DNA from: Gigaspora rosea
Taxonomy: Eukaryota; Glomeromycota; Glomeromycetes; Diversisporales; Gigasporaceae
Length of the DNA stretch: 64,000 nt
Assembly (NCBI GenBank): GCA_003550325.1
Contig: QKWP01001105.1
Coordinates: 24,184 to 88,183, forward strand
Reading direction: 5' to 3'
Position 1 is the first letter of the stretch, and each line of letters opens with the position of its first letter. The position numbers and the translations under genes are program-made. Shown one piece after another: positions 10,549 to 21,480 of the stretch. Below the pieces are notes generated by a model. It saw only the letters and a program-made list of their open reading frames with translations. It made no database searches and had not been told where the DNA came from.

Positions 10549-12900
10549 ATGCATTCTGGATCAATAACAATATTTCTCTTTATAACTTACTTTTCACTAT
10601 CATTTATAGTAGAAACTCGTTTAATCGACGGTAGTGATAACAATGCTATAAATCCAACCGCAGGAACTCCAGGTCAACCTTTTTTGAGGGCTATTAGTAC
10701 ACCGAATTTCAAGTAATCAATTATTTATCATATTTGTTTTATTGATTTTAATGTATTCAAATACTAAATGTTAATTTAAAAAAAAAATCCAGTCAAAATT
10801 CTTCTCCCGTTACGTCGCCCACTGATTTTCTTGGTTTAAACCCGAGCGGACCAACAACTATTAAATGCACTGATAAACTACCTACTGGATTATATCCTAT
10901 GCCAAGATGCATATCAGATGTAATTTGTACATATAATGTCGCACCTTATGATGTTAACGCATTGTCAAGTTATCGTTCATCCAGGCGGACTGGCCATTTT
11001 GTAAGTTATGAATGAATTTATAATAATTATGCTTTATTAGATTCTAATGTTTTCGTATTTATTTAATACAATAGGCTACTTTCTTTGCTCAACATGTTTC
11101 GTTTGATATTTCGAGTACAAAAGCCACGAATCCAACATATCCAATGTTTTTACCAGAGATGATCCATTTTATAACCCAAACCCAAATTCCACTACGACTC
11201 CATACCAACTTAGTGTACCCTTTTTACCCGCTAATCGATCTGAGGGTAATAATGACACTAATCCAGCAAATCGAAATCCCCTTTTAAGTGGAATCAATCA
11301 TGTCACTCCTTTTCTTGATTTAAATACTATTTATGGTCTCAGCGATCAGGACGCGTTAAATAGGCTTCGTAATACCTCTACTGGTAGAGGAAAATTAAAG
11401 ACATATATTATTAATGACCAAGAATATCCTCCAAGAAATCCTTCAGATGGTTTATATATTTTTGGTAATGCTGGACCTGCAAACAATATATTTACTTTGG
11501 CTATCCATACAATCTGGATACGCGAACATAATCGATTATGTGATGAATTATATCAATTTTATGGTAGTTCTTGGACTGATGAGCAGTATTTTCAGGAAGC
11601 TGTGGGTCATAAATGATATTATTTTTATTTTATTTTTTTAATTTATTAAATTAGCTGTTTATTATTTAATGAACTTATTTCAGAGGCGTTGGGTTATTGC
11701 TTTCTATCAAAAAGCTGTTGCTGAAGAATATTTTGGTGCTCTTAGTGGCCGTCCTTTACCGGCCTACCAAAATTATGATCCCAATCTTAAGCCAGGTCAG
11801 AAATGTTGTTACAAAATCTCATTATGCTACTTTATGTTTTCTAACTTTTTTAATTTAAAATTTCTGAATTTATTACGCATTAACAGGAATTGACACATTC
11901 TTTTCAACTGTCACATTTCGATACAGTCATAGTGAATTGAGGTTGATATTACTCGACTTAATTTGTTTTTTTATTGAAAAATACTTAATCGAATTCTCTT
12001 AAATTCATATAGTGATGTTTACCGAATTCAAGATGAATTCGGAGACACTCTTTATGATTTGCCTTCGAATGAAATTGAAAATCTATCACTTTTGGAGCAA
12101 ATTGGTCTAGAAAGAGTGCTTTGGTCTATGATTCTTCAACGCCAGGAAGAAGCTGATATTTTTTTAGCGAATGCGACTAAAAAAGCTATTACTGCTAATA
12201 ATAATACTTTTGATTTAGCAGCTATTGATATTATAAGGAGTAGGGATCGTGGTAAGATATTTATTTTTTCAGATCTCTTATGTAATATCTTTAAAATTTT
12301 ATTTATTATGAATGTTGTCATAGGAATTCAGTTATATAATGTGGTTAGACAATATTTTGGTTTTCCGAAAGCTCAGTCGTTTGCTGACATTTCTACAAAC
12401 CCTAAAGTTCAAGAAAATTTGGCTAAAATCTATCAAAATGGTGATTAAAACGGATAATTGCATGATTCTTGAGTTTTATTATAAATGCTAGTTTTTATGT
12501 CTTTTTTTTTTATTTAGGAGTTGATACTGTAGAGGCTTGGGTTGGCGTGTTGAGTGAAGATCATTTAAATGGTTCAAATTTTGGCATGGTTATAAACGCT
12601 AGTTTGGTTATGCAGGTGACCATAGTTATATGATTTGATTATGAATATTGTGATTTTGCTATGTTAAATTCTTTATTTTATTTTTTTTTTTAAAGTATAC
12701 AAATATTAGAGATTCTGATAACTTTTGGTTTGAAAAACCTGGAATGTTTACTCCCGATGAACAAGCTATCATACGAAATACAACCCTTCGAAATATCATC
12801 ATTCGTAACATCAAAAATCATGTAAACTTCCCAGAAAATATTTGGTCTCTTCAACCTCATCTAAAGCTTGATAGTAGTGATGATAGTAATTATCCAAACA
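10549..12900 (+). other. Animal/DUOX-type haem-peroxidase homology domain (exons 1-9)
   Basis: Residues about 30-560 after the signal peptide. Landmarks in order: FFAQHVSFDIS (distal haem side), INHVTPFLDLNTIYG (calcium-loop pattern TxFxD, then IYG), TIWIREHNR, FRYSHS (proximal-His block), IIRSRDRGIQLYN, and DTVEAWVGVLSED. From family knowledge, the distal His should follow the conserved Gln by four residues; here the pattern reads AQHVSFD, with Phe in that place. The catalytic Arg region reads GNAGPANN, with Gly where Arg is expected. The proximal His is kept. The domain may bind haem yet lack normal peroxidase chemistry. I recall the human DUOX domain as also lacking the distal His. Confidence 0.8.
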
Positions 12901-15900
12901 AGATTGGCACCTGGTCTCAATATATTGTGCGATATAGGATTGATTTGTTATATGTGTATTTCAAAATTCAACTTCAAACTTCTGATGGTAATGGTTGGTT
13001 TGGAATGGTAAGTTTAAACATTCGTTTTTTAACACTGTAGTTAACTTTCGAATATGAACATTCTTTTATAATAATCTGTTAATTATATCAACATATTAAA
13101 GGGGTTTGATCCAGTTGATGACGGAATGAAAGGAGCTGAATTTATCATTGGTATTGTAAGTCTCATTAAAACATGTAAATTGCAAAATTTACTTTATAAG
13201 GGAGGCTTACTATTTAAAAACTTGTGTTATTTTATCAAAAGGTTACTGATGGAAATGTCACATTGGGAAATTATCACGCCGATGTAGGTGGTTATCATCC
13301 TCCTCTTCGTGATGATAAACAAGATCCAACTCTTGTACCAAAGTTTTCTATGTCTGATACCAAAGCTGTGACTGTAGAGTTCAAAAGACTTCTCCATCCG
13401 TCAGGAAGAACACAAATTTCAAATGCTGCTATGAAATGTGCGATATTGATTTTTATATAATTTTTATATTATTCTTGTATCGTTGAAATCTTGCAATATC
13501 GAAACTAAATAATTATATATATATAGATATCTTGGCTTATAATCCAAACAGCAATGCATTCAGTTATCATCAAAATAATCGTATGTTGTTTCGAGTAAAC
13601 TTTTATAATAGTCAAGTTGGTTCCCCGAAGGCAACCGATTATCAAAAGTTTATTAGATTAATCCATGGTTGTGGAATGTTCTTAACGTGGTGGTAAGTAA
13701 AATGTTCTGTCTCACAAACTCTTCAAAAAGAAATAGACAATCAGGAGTATCTTGATATAAAATCTAAACATATGTAAAAATAAAGTTTAAATCGACTTTG
13801 GTAAAAATGGGAGAACGAGATTTTAGATATAAATGATGGGTTTATTTCTTAAACCATTAACCCTAATTTCTATTTGTCACGATTTATTTTTCCTTTTTAT
13901 GAGTTGGTATTACCGGTAAATAAATGAATTCCTTACCATGTTGTTATCTAAACATTTATTATATATATTATTTTTTAGCATTGTGTTTCCAATATCAGCC
14001 TTAATCGTTCGGTACTGGAAGGTATGTTTATATTCCTAATCTTTTATTATATACAATACTTTATTATAATTTATATTTTAAAACCTGGGCTTTACATGGA
14101 TGTTGGTTATACGTTGAGTCCATCATTAAAAAATATATTATCCTTTCCGCAAAAGTGATGGATAGATCGAACTTCTGAAATTATCTTACAATTGTTAACT
14201 CAAATTTATTATTTATAGCATCATAATCTACATCTTAAAATTCATCGATTTTTGCAAGTTGTGGTTGGCCTTTCAGTTTCAGCATTTGGAGCTGCTGCTA
14301 TTTCTACTGTGGTGAAAACACAAACTCCACATGCCTGGTATTATCTCATCGTTATATATTACTTTCTGTTGATGTTTTTACTCTTGTTCACTAATGTATT
14401 ATATTGACTATTGTCAAATTTAGGACGGGTTTGATAATATATACTTTCATTTTTTGAATTAGGTACTTTTAGCAATTGATCGAGTTTCAATTTAATAAAT
14501 AATTCTGTCAATTTAATTCTTGAATATTTCTGTAGGAATTGGTATGTTAATCATGTGGGGACAAACATCTATGGTATCAGTTAATAAGGTTTGTTTTTAT
14601 ATTTGACAAACTTTTGTATAATAAGTTGGTTAATTGTATTGAATTTATTGAATTATCTGTTAGGGATATCCAAGGTTTACAAAATATTTTCATAAAACAT
14701 TTGGCTTCATACTTTTATTATTTGGATGGCAATATTTTATTGAAATCACCTGCGTATTTATATTGGCTCTGTTTTTTTTTTTAATTTCCTGTTTTCTAAT
14801 ATATTAAATTCTTATGCATATATTTATTTTAACGTATCCATCCAAAATTGTAGGATTAATATATGGCTTGGTAATTAGTTGTGAAAAAAATTATTTTATA
14901 AAGTAGTCTGTAAATTTAATATCATACCAATTGCTTTTATATTAATTTTAGGAATTGATACTTACTGCCTTTCTTATGGCTAGTAAGTCACCGCTTTCAT
15001 TATATTTTAGCATAACATAACATTTTATAATATTATCATTTTTGACATAGCAAAATATTGAAATAGTGACTCTTATGGGTGGAAAGCCGCTTTCTATTGT
15101 TGGACAACAATAGTTATTGCTACATTTTTAGTATTGGAGCTTTGGTGGCAAGTTGAAGGAAAATTAAATCGAGTTTTCTGTATTAGATATGAGGACAATA
15201 GTGAAAAAAAAAATTTACTTGATCTCATTAAACGTGAAGATAAATTACCCATATTTACTTGGCAAGAAATTAATGAACGAGTGCAGCGTGGGGTAAGTTT
15301 AGTTATTACAAATGAATTTTTTAAATTACAAACGCGTGCTGTCAAAAAACCCTGTAAATCGCATTATATAACACAAAACTCGTAATGATAGGTGTAATTA
15401 TATTTATAATTTTCATTTGCCAACTCCCAAATGTAGACTAACAAATCAAATGGTAAAGAACTACCTTCAAAATTTTAATAGTATTTTTCTTTTATTTAGG
15501 CTTATTTAGTTGTTTGTGAAGGATTTGTAGTAGACATCTGCGATTATTATATTTACCATCCAGGTCAGTTTGCAATCGTATATTTTTTTCACACAAATTT
15601 TATGATTAATGGATAAAATTTACTTAACCTCGATATAATAGGAGGAAGTCAAATATTATTACGTGTAAATATTATGATTTTTTGATTTGATATTTAAGAT
15701 TTATTATACAAATTAGTAATCATTGCATTACGGCACTTTTAATCAATTCATGATTTATAATAATAGGTTATTGGAACAGATATTACGAATGGTAAAATAA
15801 TTAATATAGACTTTGCTTAAATATACATTTATTAACTAAAGTACAAATAAATAATAAATATTTTTTATTATAGATTTTTACAAAGAACACGCAGACAAAA

Positions 15901-17543
15901 TTGTTGAAGACACTGATTCTTCAGAAGCTCCAAAAGTTACAACTTCTAGAAATTATTCATCTGTGCTTGCAAAGCATATGAATCGTCTTCGAGGAAGATC
16001 AACACCTGAGCGAAGATTGAGCGTGGCCGAATTTATCGATAATATTAGGGTGGCCAAATTTATCGATAATATTAATACAAAATACTACTCAAGAGAACCG
16101 CTGGCGCAACATGCTCATAGTAGATTTGCTATACAAAAAATGGCAACAATGGTTATAGGCAAGGTAAATGAAAAAGTGAGTGAAAAAGAACCGTTTATAC
16201 CAGGAGATGAATCTGCTTATCAAAATATAGGAAAGAAATCTGTTGAAATCGACACACAAAATATCAAATTTCACCTTTATAAACTTACAAGCAAAAAAAT
16301 GGTCAATGCAAATGTCAAGTATCCTGTGATGAGTTTTACATTTTCCAAAGTACATCAAGACGAAAATAATGTTTATACTGGAAAATTCTTGCCTGGACAT
16401 TACATTGAGGTGAAATCTAGAGTAAATGGCCAAATAGTGATTAGAAGTTACACTCCCCTCGAAGGCAGCTTATCCAAAACATTCATCATTTATGTCAAAA
16501 TTTATCCGAGAGGACTCTTTTCACAGCATTTGGTATGTTTGTATTAACATTCACATTTTTTTTTCAATAATATTTTTTTTTAAATTCATTATTTTTATAT
16601 CATTTTTAGAATGAACAGCTAATAGGATACGAAATTCAAGCACGTGGTCCATTTGATGTTTGTGACAAAAACAGGTCATATTTGCCGTCTACAATAATAG
16701 AACCGTTAATTCCTGTTCAGAGAAAAATCATTCTTCCTTCCACAAAACTCTACAACCCTTACTCAAAACCTTCTGAACCGTTACCTACGGCAGAGACATC
16801 ACTATTAAATCCAGATAGTCCGGACGGGTGCTGGGATGAACTTTATATGATTGCTGGTACTTACTTGTGTTCTGTCTAAATAAATGTTATACTGTACATT
16901 AACCTTCTCATAAAATTATTATAATCTCTTTTTTTCACATTCTTAGGTGGTACCGGAGTAACACCAATGCTGCAGGTAATTTGATATTGATATATCCTCT
17001 CAAGCATTCAATATAATGATCGTGCTATAATAATTTTTACATCTTATTATATACCAGTTAATCAAGTATTATTTAGAACAGCCGATGAAACAAAAAGACG
17101 ATACCCATAAACATGTTACATCTAAACGAATGCATTTATTATTTGGAAACCGTAAAATTGAAGACGTTATTAATGGTGAATACCTTGAAGATATTGCACT
17201 TTCAAGTCGAGGACAACTTACTGTAACGTATTGTCTCTCAGAACCGCCTCCAGATTGGGATGGTTTGCAAGGAGACATTAATAAACAAATAATACAAGAA
17301 TGGATGAAGCTAGAACGCACGATTCCTTCTTCGTCAGAATCTAAAGTTTCCCCCACACAGCCTGAACAACCTAGTTTAGATCAAGAGTTATCGACAGAAA
17401 AATTGAGATCACTTTCTGGAGAAAGCCATGATTTGTTACAAGGAAAAATTATTGTTAGTGGTCCATCTAATATGCTATTTACTGTTGAACAAGCTCTACT
17501 TGAAATGGGAATTAATGAACAAAATATGATTATATTGCATTAA
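10549..17543 (+). CDS. Peroxidase-DOMON-cytochrome b561-cytochrome b5-b5 reductase fusion, 26 exons
   Basis: Exons: 10549-10712, 10793-11000, 11075-11601, 11684-11795, 11887-11941, 12013-12251, 12324-12440, 12518-12615, 12696-13007, 13102-13155, 13242-13437, 13527-13692, 13979-14021, 14219-14337, 14536-14588, 14664-14728, 14854-14870, 14952-14982, 15067-15292, 15500-15563, 15642-15664, 15767-15791, 15874-16532, 16610-16856, 16947-16975, 17058-17543. The total is 4,335 nt, about 1,444 residues. The start is chosen because it opens a clear signal peptide (MHSGSITIFLFITYFSLSF). Phases agree at every junction except exon 14/15, where one base is in excess; a second one-base slip lies inside exon 3 near 11150. 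Predicted topology: peroxidase and DOMON outside, five membrane helices, b5 and reductase in the cytosol. Inferred role: moving NAD(P)H electrons across a membrane to an external haem domain. Products could be hydrogen peroxide, superoxide or reduced iron; none is proven. Confidence 0.85.
12900..13640 (+). other. DOMON domain (exons 9-12)
   Basis: Residues about 575-715. The block YFKIQLQTSDGNGWFGMGFD is followed by MKGAEFIIGIVTDGNVTLG and a run of short beta-rich segments up to ILAYNPNSNAFSYHQNN. It directly precedes a cytochrome b561 core, the standard partner of DOMON in plant, animal and fungal ferric-reductase-like proteins. Within this chain it would be the extracellular cytochrome link between the membrane core and the peroxidase domain. 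Confidence 0.7.
13641..15200 (+). other. Cytochrome b561 core, five membrane segments (exons 12-19)
   Basis: Residues about 735-895. Four His sit where the two haems are bound in the family: LIHGCGMFLTWW, LKIHRFLQ, TPHAW and YFHKTFGF. Hydrophobic segments follow each, and a fifth (FYCWTTIVIATFLVLELWW) carries the chain to the cytosol. The phrase INIWLGI is typical of the helix after the last His. Reading that phrase requires a GC-AG intron (14729-14853). Junction 14/15 is one base out of frame. Confidence 0.8.
15200..15920 (+). other. Cytochrome b5 domain (exons 19-23)
   Basis: Residues about 918-985. FTWQEINERVQRG, then AYLVVCEGFVVDICDYYIYHPGG and GTDITNDFYKEHAD. Both axial haem ligands are visible: His of HPGG and His of KEHAD. 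The Gly-Gly is split by the intron at 15564-15641. It lies on the cytosolic side after the last membrane helix, which places it to hand electrons from the flavin to b561. Confidence 0.85.
15960..17543 (+). other. Cytochrome-b5-reductase-like FAD/NAD module (exons 23-26)
   Basis: Residues about 1085-1444. FAD-binding signature IRSYTPLEG (RxYT), upstream GKFLPGHYIEV, then the pyridine-nucleotide signature MIAGGTGVTPMLQ and a late VSGPSNML block. In canonical b5 reductases that last block carries Cys (CGPP); here it is Ser. A long loop rich in Pro, Ser and Glu (near 17310-17430) splits the NAD lobe. A 27-bp internal direct repeat (VAEFIDNIR, VAKFIDNIN; 16023-16076) lies in the linker before the FAD lobe. 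Confidence 0.85.
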
Positions 17544-19133
17544 ATTAATTTAAATTATTTGTTGGAAGGGTGGATCTATATTTATTTTGCGTATACATTA
17601 AATTTGTTAGAATTTTTTATTGGGTAATACTAAGGTTGCGACCCAAACTCTTTTTTAGTTACAGCGTTTCTACTTAGTTTGGGTTTGGAATTGTATTTCT
17701 TCCTAGTTTGGATTCATAACCCAAACCTATATATGTATCTCATTTTAGTAAATAATGTCAAACTCAGAGCTCATCAAATTCATTTAACAAAATATTCGTG
17801 TATTTAATAATTTATTCTTAAAACTTTAAATTATTCAATAAATTTGATTTTTAATAGGGTTTATTTAAAGTTGATAATCTAAAGATCGAATTCTATTCAA
17901 AACCTCGATTATTGACCCTTAAACTGTAAATTTGTGAACATTTTAGTACATTATTAGCACTATTAAGTGACTTATTTTTAGCAAATCAAAATTTGGCACT
18001 TTTTTATAAATATTCTATAGTATTCTATCCATCTTAATGAGACAAATCAAATGGTATCAAAATCATTAAATTCTAATCACTAGATCATGAGATATTATAA
18101 AATTTGTAAAATTTCTATAATATAAATTTTTGACAATTTTATAATTCCATGATGGAATCATCTCATCAAGGTGATCATTTTGGTAGTAAAATCATCCAAA
18201 ATGGACCAGTCTATCAAAAATTATTTTTAAAAAATACATATTTTAATACAGTAGTAAATTTAAAAATTTACCAGTATTATAGATTAACAGTACCTAGATT
18301 ATTTTATTAGATGTTACAAATAAAACTAGGATTTTGATAAATTTAGCAGGTTGAGATATTACAGGTTAATATTTAACAAAAATTAAATTGATTATTAGTT
18401 AGGGGTAGGGTCCAAACTAGTATTAATATTAGGCTAGAGAGTGTATATATATGCAAAATTAAGCGCTAAAAACTTTTAATTAGAAGCCCAAAACTAGTTT
18501 ATATAATAAAATTTCAAGTTATTCAAAATTTTTGATTTTTTTTGTAATTTTTTCTAATTTTCATTCATTTTGTTACACAAGATCCTGTGATCTAATTGGC
18601 CAATCATATTAACCTGCGATATAGCAACTTGCAATATTTAACAACCTTCTAAAAATAATATTAAAAAGAGAATTTCTATTTGTGCATGAGGTGTATATAT
18701 ACAGGTAATGTAAAAACCAACTAATATCGCAAAATTTTGATTATGAAACCATCTTTTGACTTTTAACAAAAAAAATTTCTTGAGAAATTTTGGTATTAAC
18801 TAACTATTACTCAATCCCAAACCTACCCTTACTTTAACCATAAGTAAGGGTTAATTTTTTGTTGTAAAAATTGGTTTGATTGGCATGTTACACAAATTTG
18901 CAAATTAACTATTATTACCTATGTACAGACACTCCATGCTTATTTAGACAATTGTATATTTTATACAAAGAGCTATGTTATTTTTACAAAGTCCTAAATT
19001 TTAATAATAAATTAAATAAATTAGCCAATCAGCATGAGACCTTCAATAATCACATCAAAAATAAATATACCCATATGTCAAGTCATGAAGATTTAAATTT
19101 TAGGTGTCAAAAGTTGTTTATAAACATAATATA
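17544..19133. other. AT-rich intergenic DNA downstream of the fusion gene
   Basis: No gene is supported. A small word array of AACCCAAAC and GTTTGGGTT words lies at 17629-17731, with ends TAAGGTTGCGACCC and TAGGTTTGGGTT. Around 18560-18900 there are degenerate pieces of dispersed repeats (GTTACACAAGATCC, TTGGCCAATCA). Confidence 0.5.
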
Positions 19134-19470
19134 GAGTGATTTCAATAGAAACAGCCCATTTTTACATATATTTTATTTTAAGATAATTGAGTTTAATCAC
19201 TTGTTTTAATTTTTAGACTAATCCGGGATTAATCAAATTTCACAATTTTTATTGGTTAAAGGTAAATAGGTGACTATTGGGTAATCTCATAATTTGGTGT
19301 TCCTATGCAGCCTCACATAATTTTCTTTTACATTATCTTGATTTTTTATTATGCAAATCAACTTTCATTTATAATTGAAAAATGTCAATCATGTCAAAAT
19401 TTATATAAATCTAATAAACACTCATTTTTCAAAAAATTGTAAAAATGGGCTGTTTATATTGAAATCACCC
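19134..19470. mobile_element. TIR MITE, about 337 bp
   Basis: Left end GAGTGATTTCAATAGAAACA continuing GCCCATTTTTACA; right end read inward GGGTGATTTCAATATAAACA continuing GCCCATTTTTACA. The terminal repeats are about 35 bp with two or three mismatches. Noncoding; superfamily not recognised and no target duplication is clear. Confidence 0.75.
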
Positions 19471-19696
19471 CATATGATGATCATATGATATTGGCCAATC
19501 AAAATTAATCATTTGTGTAACTGAGAGAAATTTGAAAAAACTAGGAAAATTTATGATATATAGAAGTATAGTATTATAAAACATGCATTTTGTACTATAT
19601 ATTATAAAATTTTAGTCAAATTTGATTACAACTGTTATTAGTAGCACATTTTTAATTTCTAAATCATATGATAAATGAGCTACGTACACCCTACCC

Positions 19697-20241
19697 TAGG
19701 GGTGTTACAGTCCGACAAAGACCTTGGTCTGAACCAGTCTTTTTGAACCAGTCTAAGTGGTCCACAGTCCACCAGTCCAGATTAGTCCGTCCATAATATA
19801 TATTTTATGCATTACTTTAAATACATAACTATGCGATTGAACTAAATCAAACTTGTTCTAAAATAACATTGCAAGCACATTCTTCAATCGAAATCGATTT
19901 ACTGGAATTGGTTTTCATGTATAACCTTTGCTAAAAACTGAATTAAGGTTAAAAAATTTACTGGTTCCTGACAACCCAAGCAGGATAATTTCTATAACCG
20001 TTTCTGCTATACGATTATCTTTTTATTACAAGTAATTATACTTTTACATTTTTACTTATATAAAAAAATAACATTATATAATAATATAGTTCATTCGAAA
20101 TTTCAATTCTAGTCAAAATTCTCCAATCCTATTAGCTCCGGTCCTTGAACCGGACTAAATTAGGACCGGTCCATGGTCCGGTTTGTGGTCCGCTGCTCGG
20201 ACCCGGTCTTTTGAACCGAGACCAGACCAGGACAACCCTTA
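19697..20241. mobile_element. hAT-like element, GGTCC-word type
   Basis: Ends TAGGGGTGTTACAGTCC and, read inward from the right, TAAGGGTTGTCCTGGTC. Both subterminal parts are arrays of GGTCC, GGACC, AACCGG and AGTCCG words; the middle is unremarkable AT-rich DNA. The TAGGG-type ends match hAT elements, but the 8-bp flanks (CCCTACCC and AAAATAGG) do not match, so the duplication has decayed or the ends are misplaced. A fragment with the same words lies at 40308-40430. Confidence 0.55.
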
Positions 20242-20496
20242 AAAATAGGTAAAATAAAACAGGCCTGGGCTTAGTAACTGGATTCATTAAAAACTAATGC
20301 TGGGCTAAATTATGTCATAATTACCAGAATTATCTCAATGCTGATTGAATCAACCGATTAATATGGTTAAGTTGACTAGCTAAATTTTTGGGTAATTCTG
20401 ATTTTTATTACGTACGTACGTACAGTACATATATTTTAGAACTTCGTCGATATTTTTTATGTCTTACTTTGCTCGGCTATATTTTAAACCTAACAC

Positions 20497-20532
<36 letters not shown>

Positions 20533-21026
20533 ATTTTGGGTTTATTTCAAGCTCAATTTGATTTTTCACGTTTGGCCTGGCTTCGCTCATTATGTATTAA
20601 CGTTAGTATTTTTGATCAAATTCTGCAGATCGCAGTTCACATGTGTTATTCAAAATTTGATCAAAAGATACATCATTTTGCAAACCATGATAACTGATTA
20701 TCTATATCATACTGCATAGATCAAGTTTTAGTCAAGATTCATATATCGAAAAGCATGCATAAATTTACGTGCTATTATCGAGCTTTATTACCGATTTTTT
20801 ACAGATATGATTCAGCATACGACTAGCAAACGTCATACAATCGATGTACAGTCAAACTGAGATGAGATATACTTTCAGAAATTGCAACTAAAATGGTGCG
20901 TCTTCAGTTGAATTAGCGATGCGTAGCGTCAGTCGGTGGCCTCCCACAGTGCATAGAACATGCCGACTTTAATGTGAAGCTTCAAGTTAACACCAAATAT
21001 CAGGATTCTATGCCTAATGAGGCTTA
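20242..21026. other. Intergenic DNA with a 31-T run
   Basis: A homopolymer of about 31 T covers 20501-20531. A short ACGTACGTACGTAC microsatellite lies near 20410. Otherwise no feature is seen. A tRNA A-box-like TAGCGTCAGTCGG near 20927 is not followed by a B box at the usual distance. Confidence 0.55.
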
Positions 21027-21115
21027 CTTATCTGTGCCGGCAATACAAACTCCTAAAAAGACAACTACCAATCAGTGAGTTCGAATTTTGATCGTTCCGG
21101 CACAAATAAGTAAAT
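21027..21115. mobile_element. Short hairpin element ending in TTACTTATCTGTGCCGG
   Basis: TTACTTATCTGTGCCGG at the left pairs with CCGGCACAAATAAGTAA at the right. It encloses about 60 bp that contain GAGTTCGAATT. Size and end pairing recall a tRNA acceptor stem, but the T-loop motif is in the wrong place, so a small MITE is the better reading. Confidence 0.45.
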
Positions 21116-21308
21116 CCAGAGGGAAGGCTGGGTGCGATAACCTGTTTACAGCGCCTGTTCTTTTAATCAAATCCGGCTAAAAAATGGAGCTATTATTAGT
21201 AACTACCTTGTGGACCTAAATAAGCAATTAATTTTTAATTATGTTCAAATGCGATGTTAAGGTTATCAATCTCCTTACGCTTAATGGTTACCCATATTGG
21301 GTTTGGCA

Positions 21309-21480
21309 ATCCAGTTTGTGTTTCCTTAACCGGAAACACCCCATTTTTACCGACACCCATTTTACCTAAAAAGCCATTTAACTGACATCACTTGGGTGAA
21401 AGTTACTATTAATAAATGGGCTGTAGGTAAAATGGGTGTTGAGAAATAAGATTCACCCGTCTTTTAACCGGATTTAAATC
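21309..21480. mobile_element. Inverted-repeat element with CACCCATTTTACC arms
   Basis: ACACCCATTTTACCTAAAAA at 21352 onward is mirrored by GGTAAAATGGGTGTT ending near 21442. TTAACCGG words occur on both outer sides. Short noncoding palindrome, family unknown. Just beyond it (21525-21600) is a small array of TTTCGTC and GACGAAAC words. Confidence 0.45.

Noticed and set aside
14754-14853. GT donor at 14754 as the end of exon 16
   Set aside because: It gives a stop codon at once in exon 17; the GC donor at 14729 keeps phase and yields the b561-like INIWLGI.
17069-17356. Minus-strand open frame opposite the last exon of the fusion gene
   Set aside because: It is a shadow of the coding strand; the plus strand carries the NAD-binding lobe with correct phase.
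20920-21090. tRNA-derived SINE (A-box-like TAGCGTCAGTCGG, B-box-like GAGTTCGAATT)
   Set aside because: The boxes are about 140 bp apart instead of 30-60, and no second copy or A-rich tail is visible.
21033-21110. Possible tRNA: 77 nt with pairing ends TGTGCCG/CGGCACA and GTTCGAA
   Set aside because: The T-loop-like motif is about 13 nt too far from the 3' stem and no D or anticodon arm folds; a hairpin MITE fits better.
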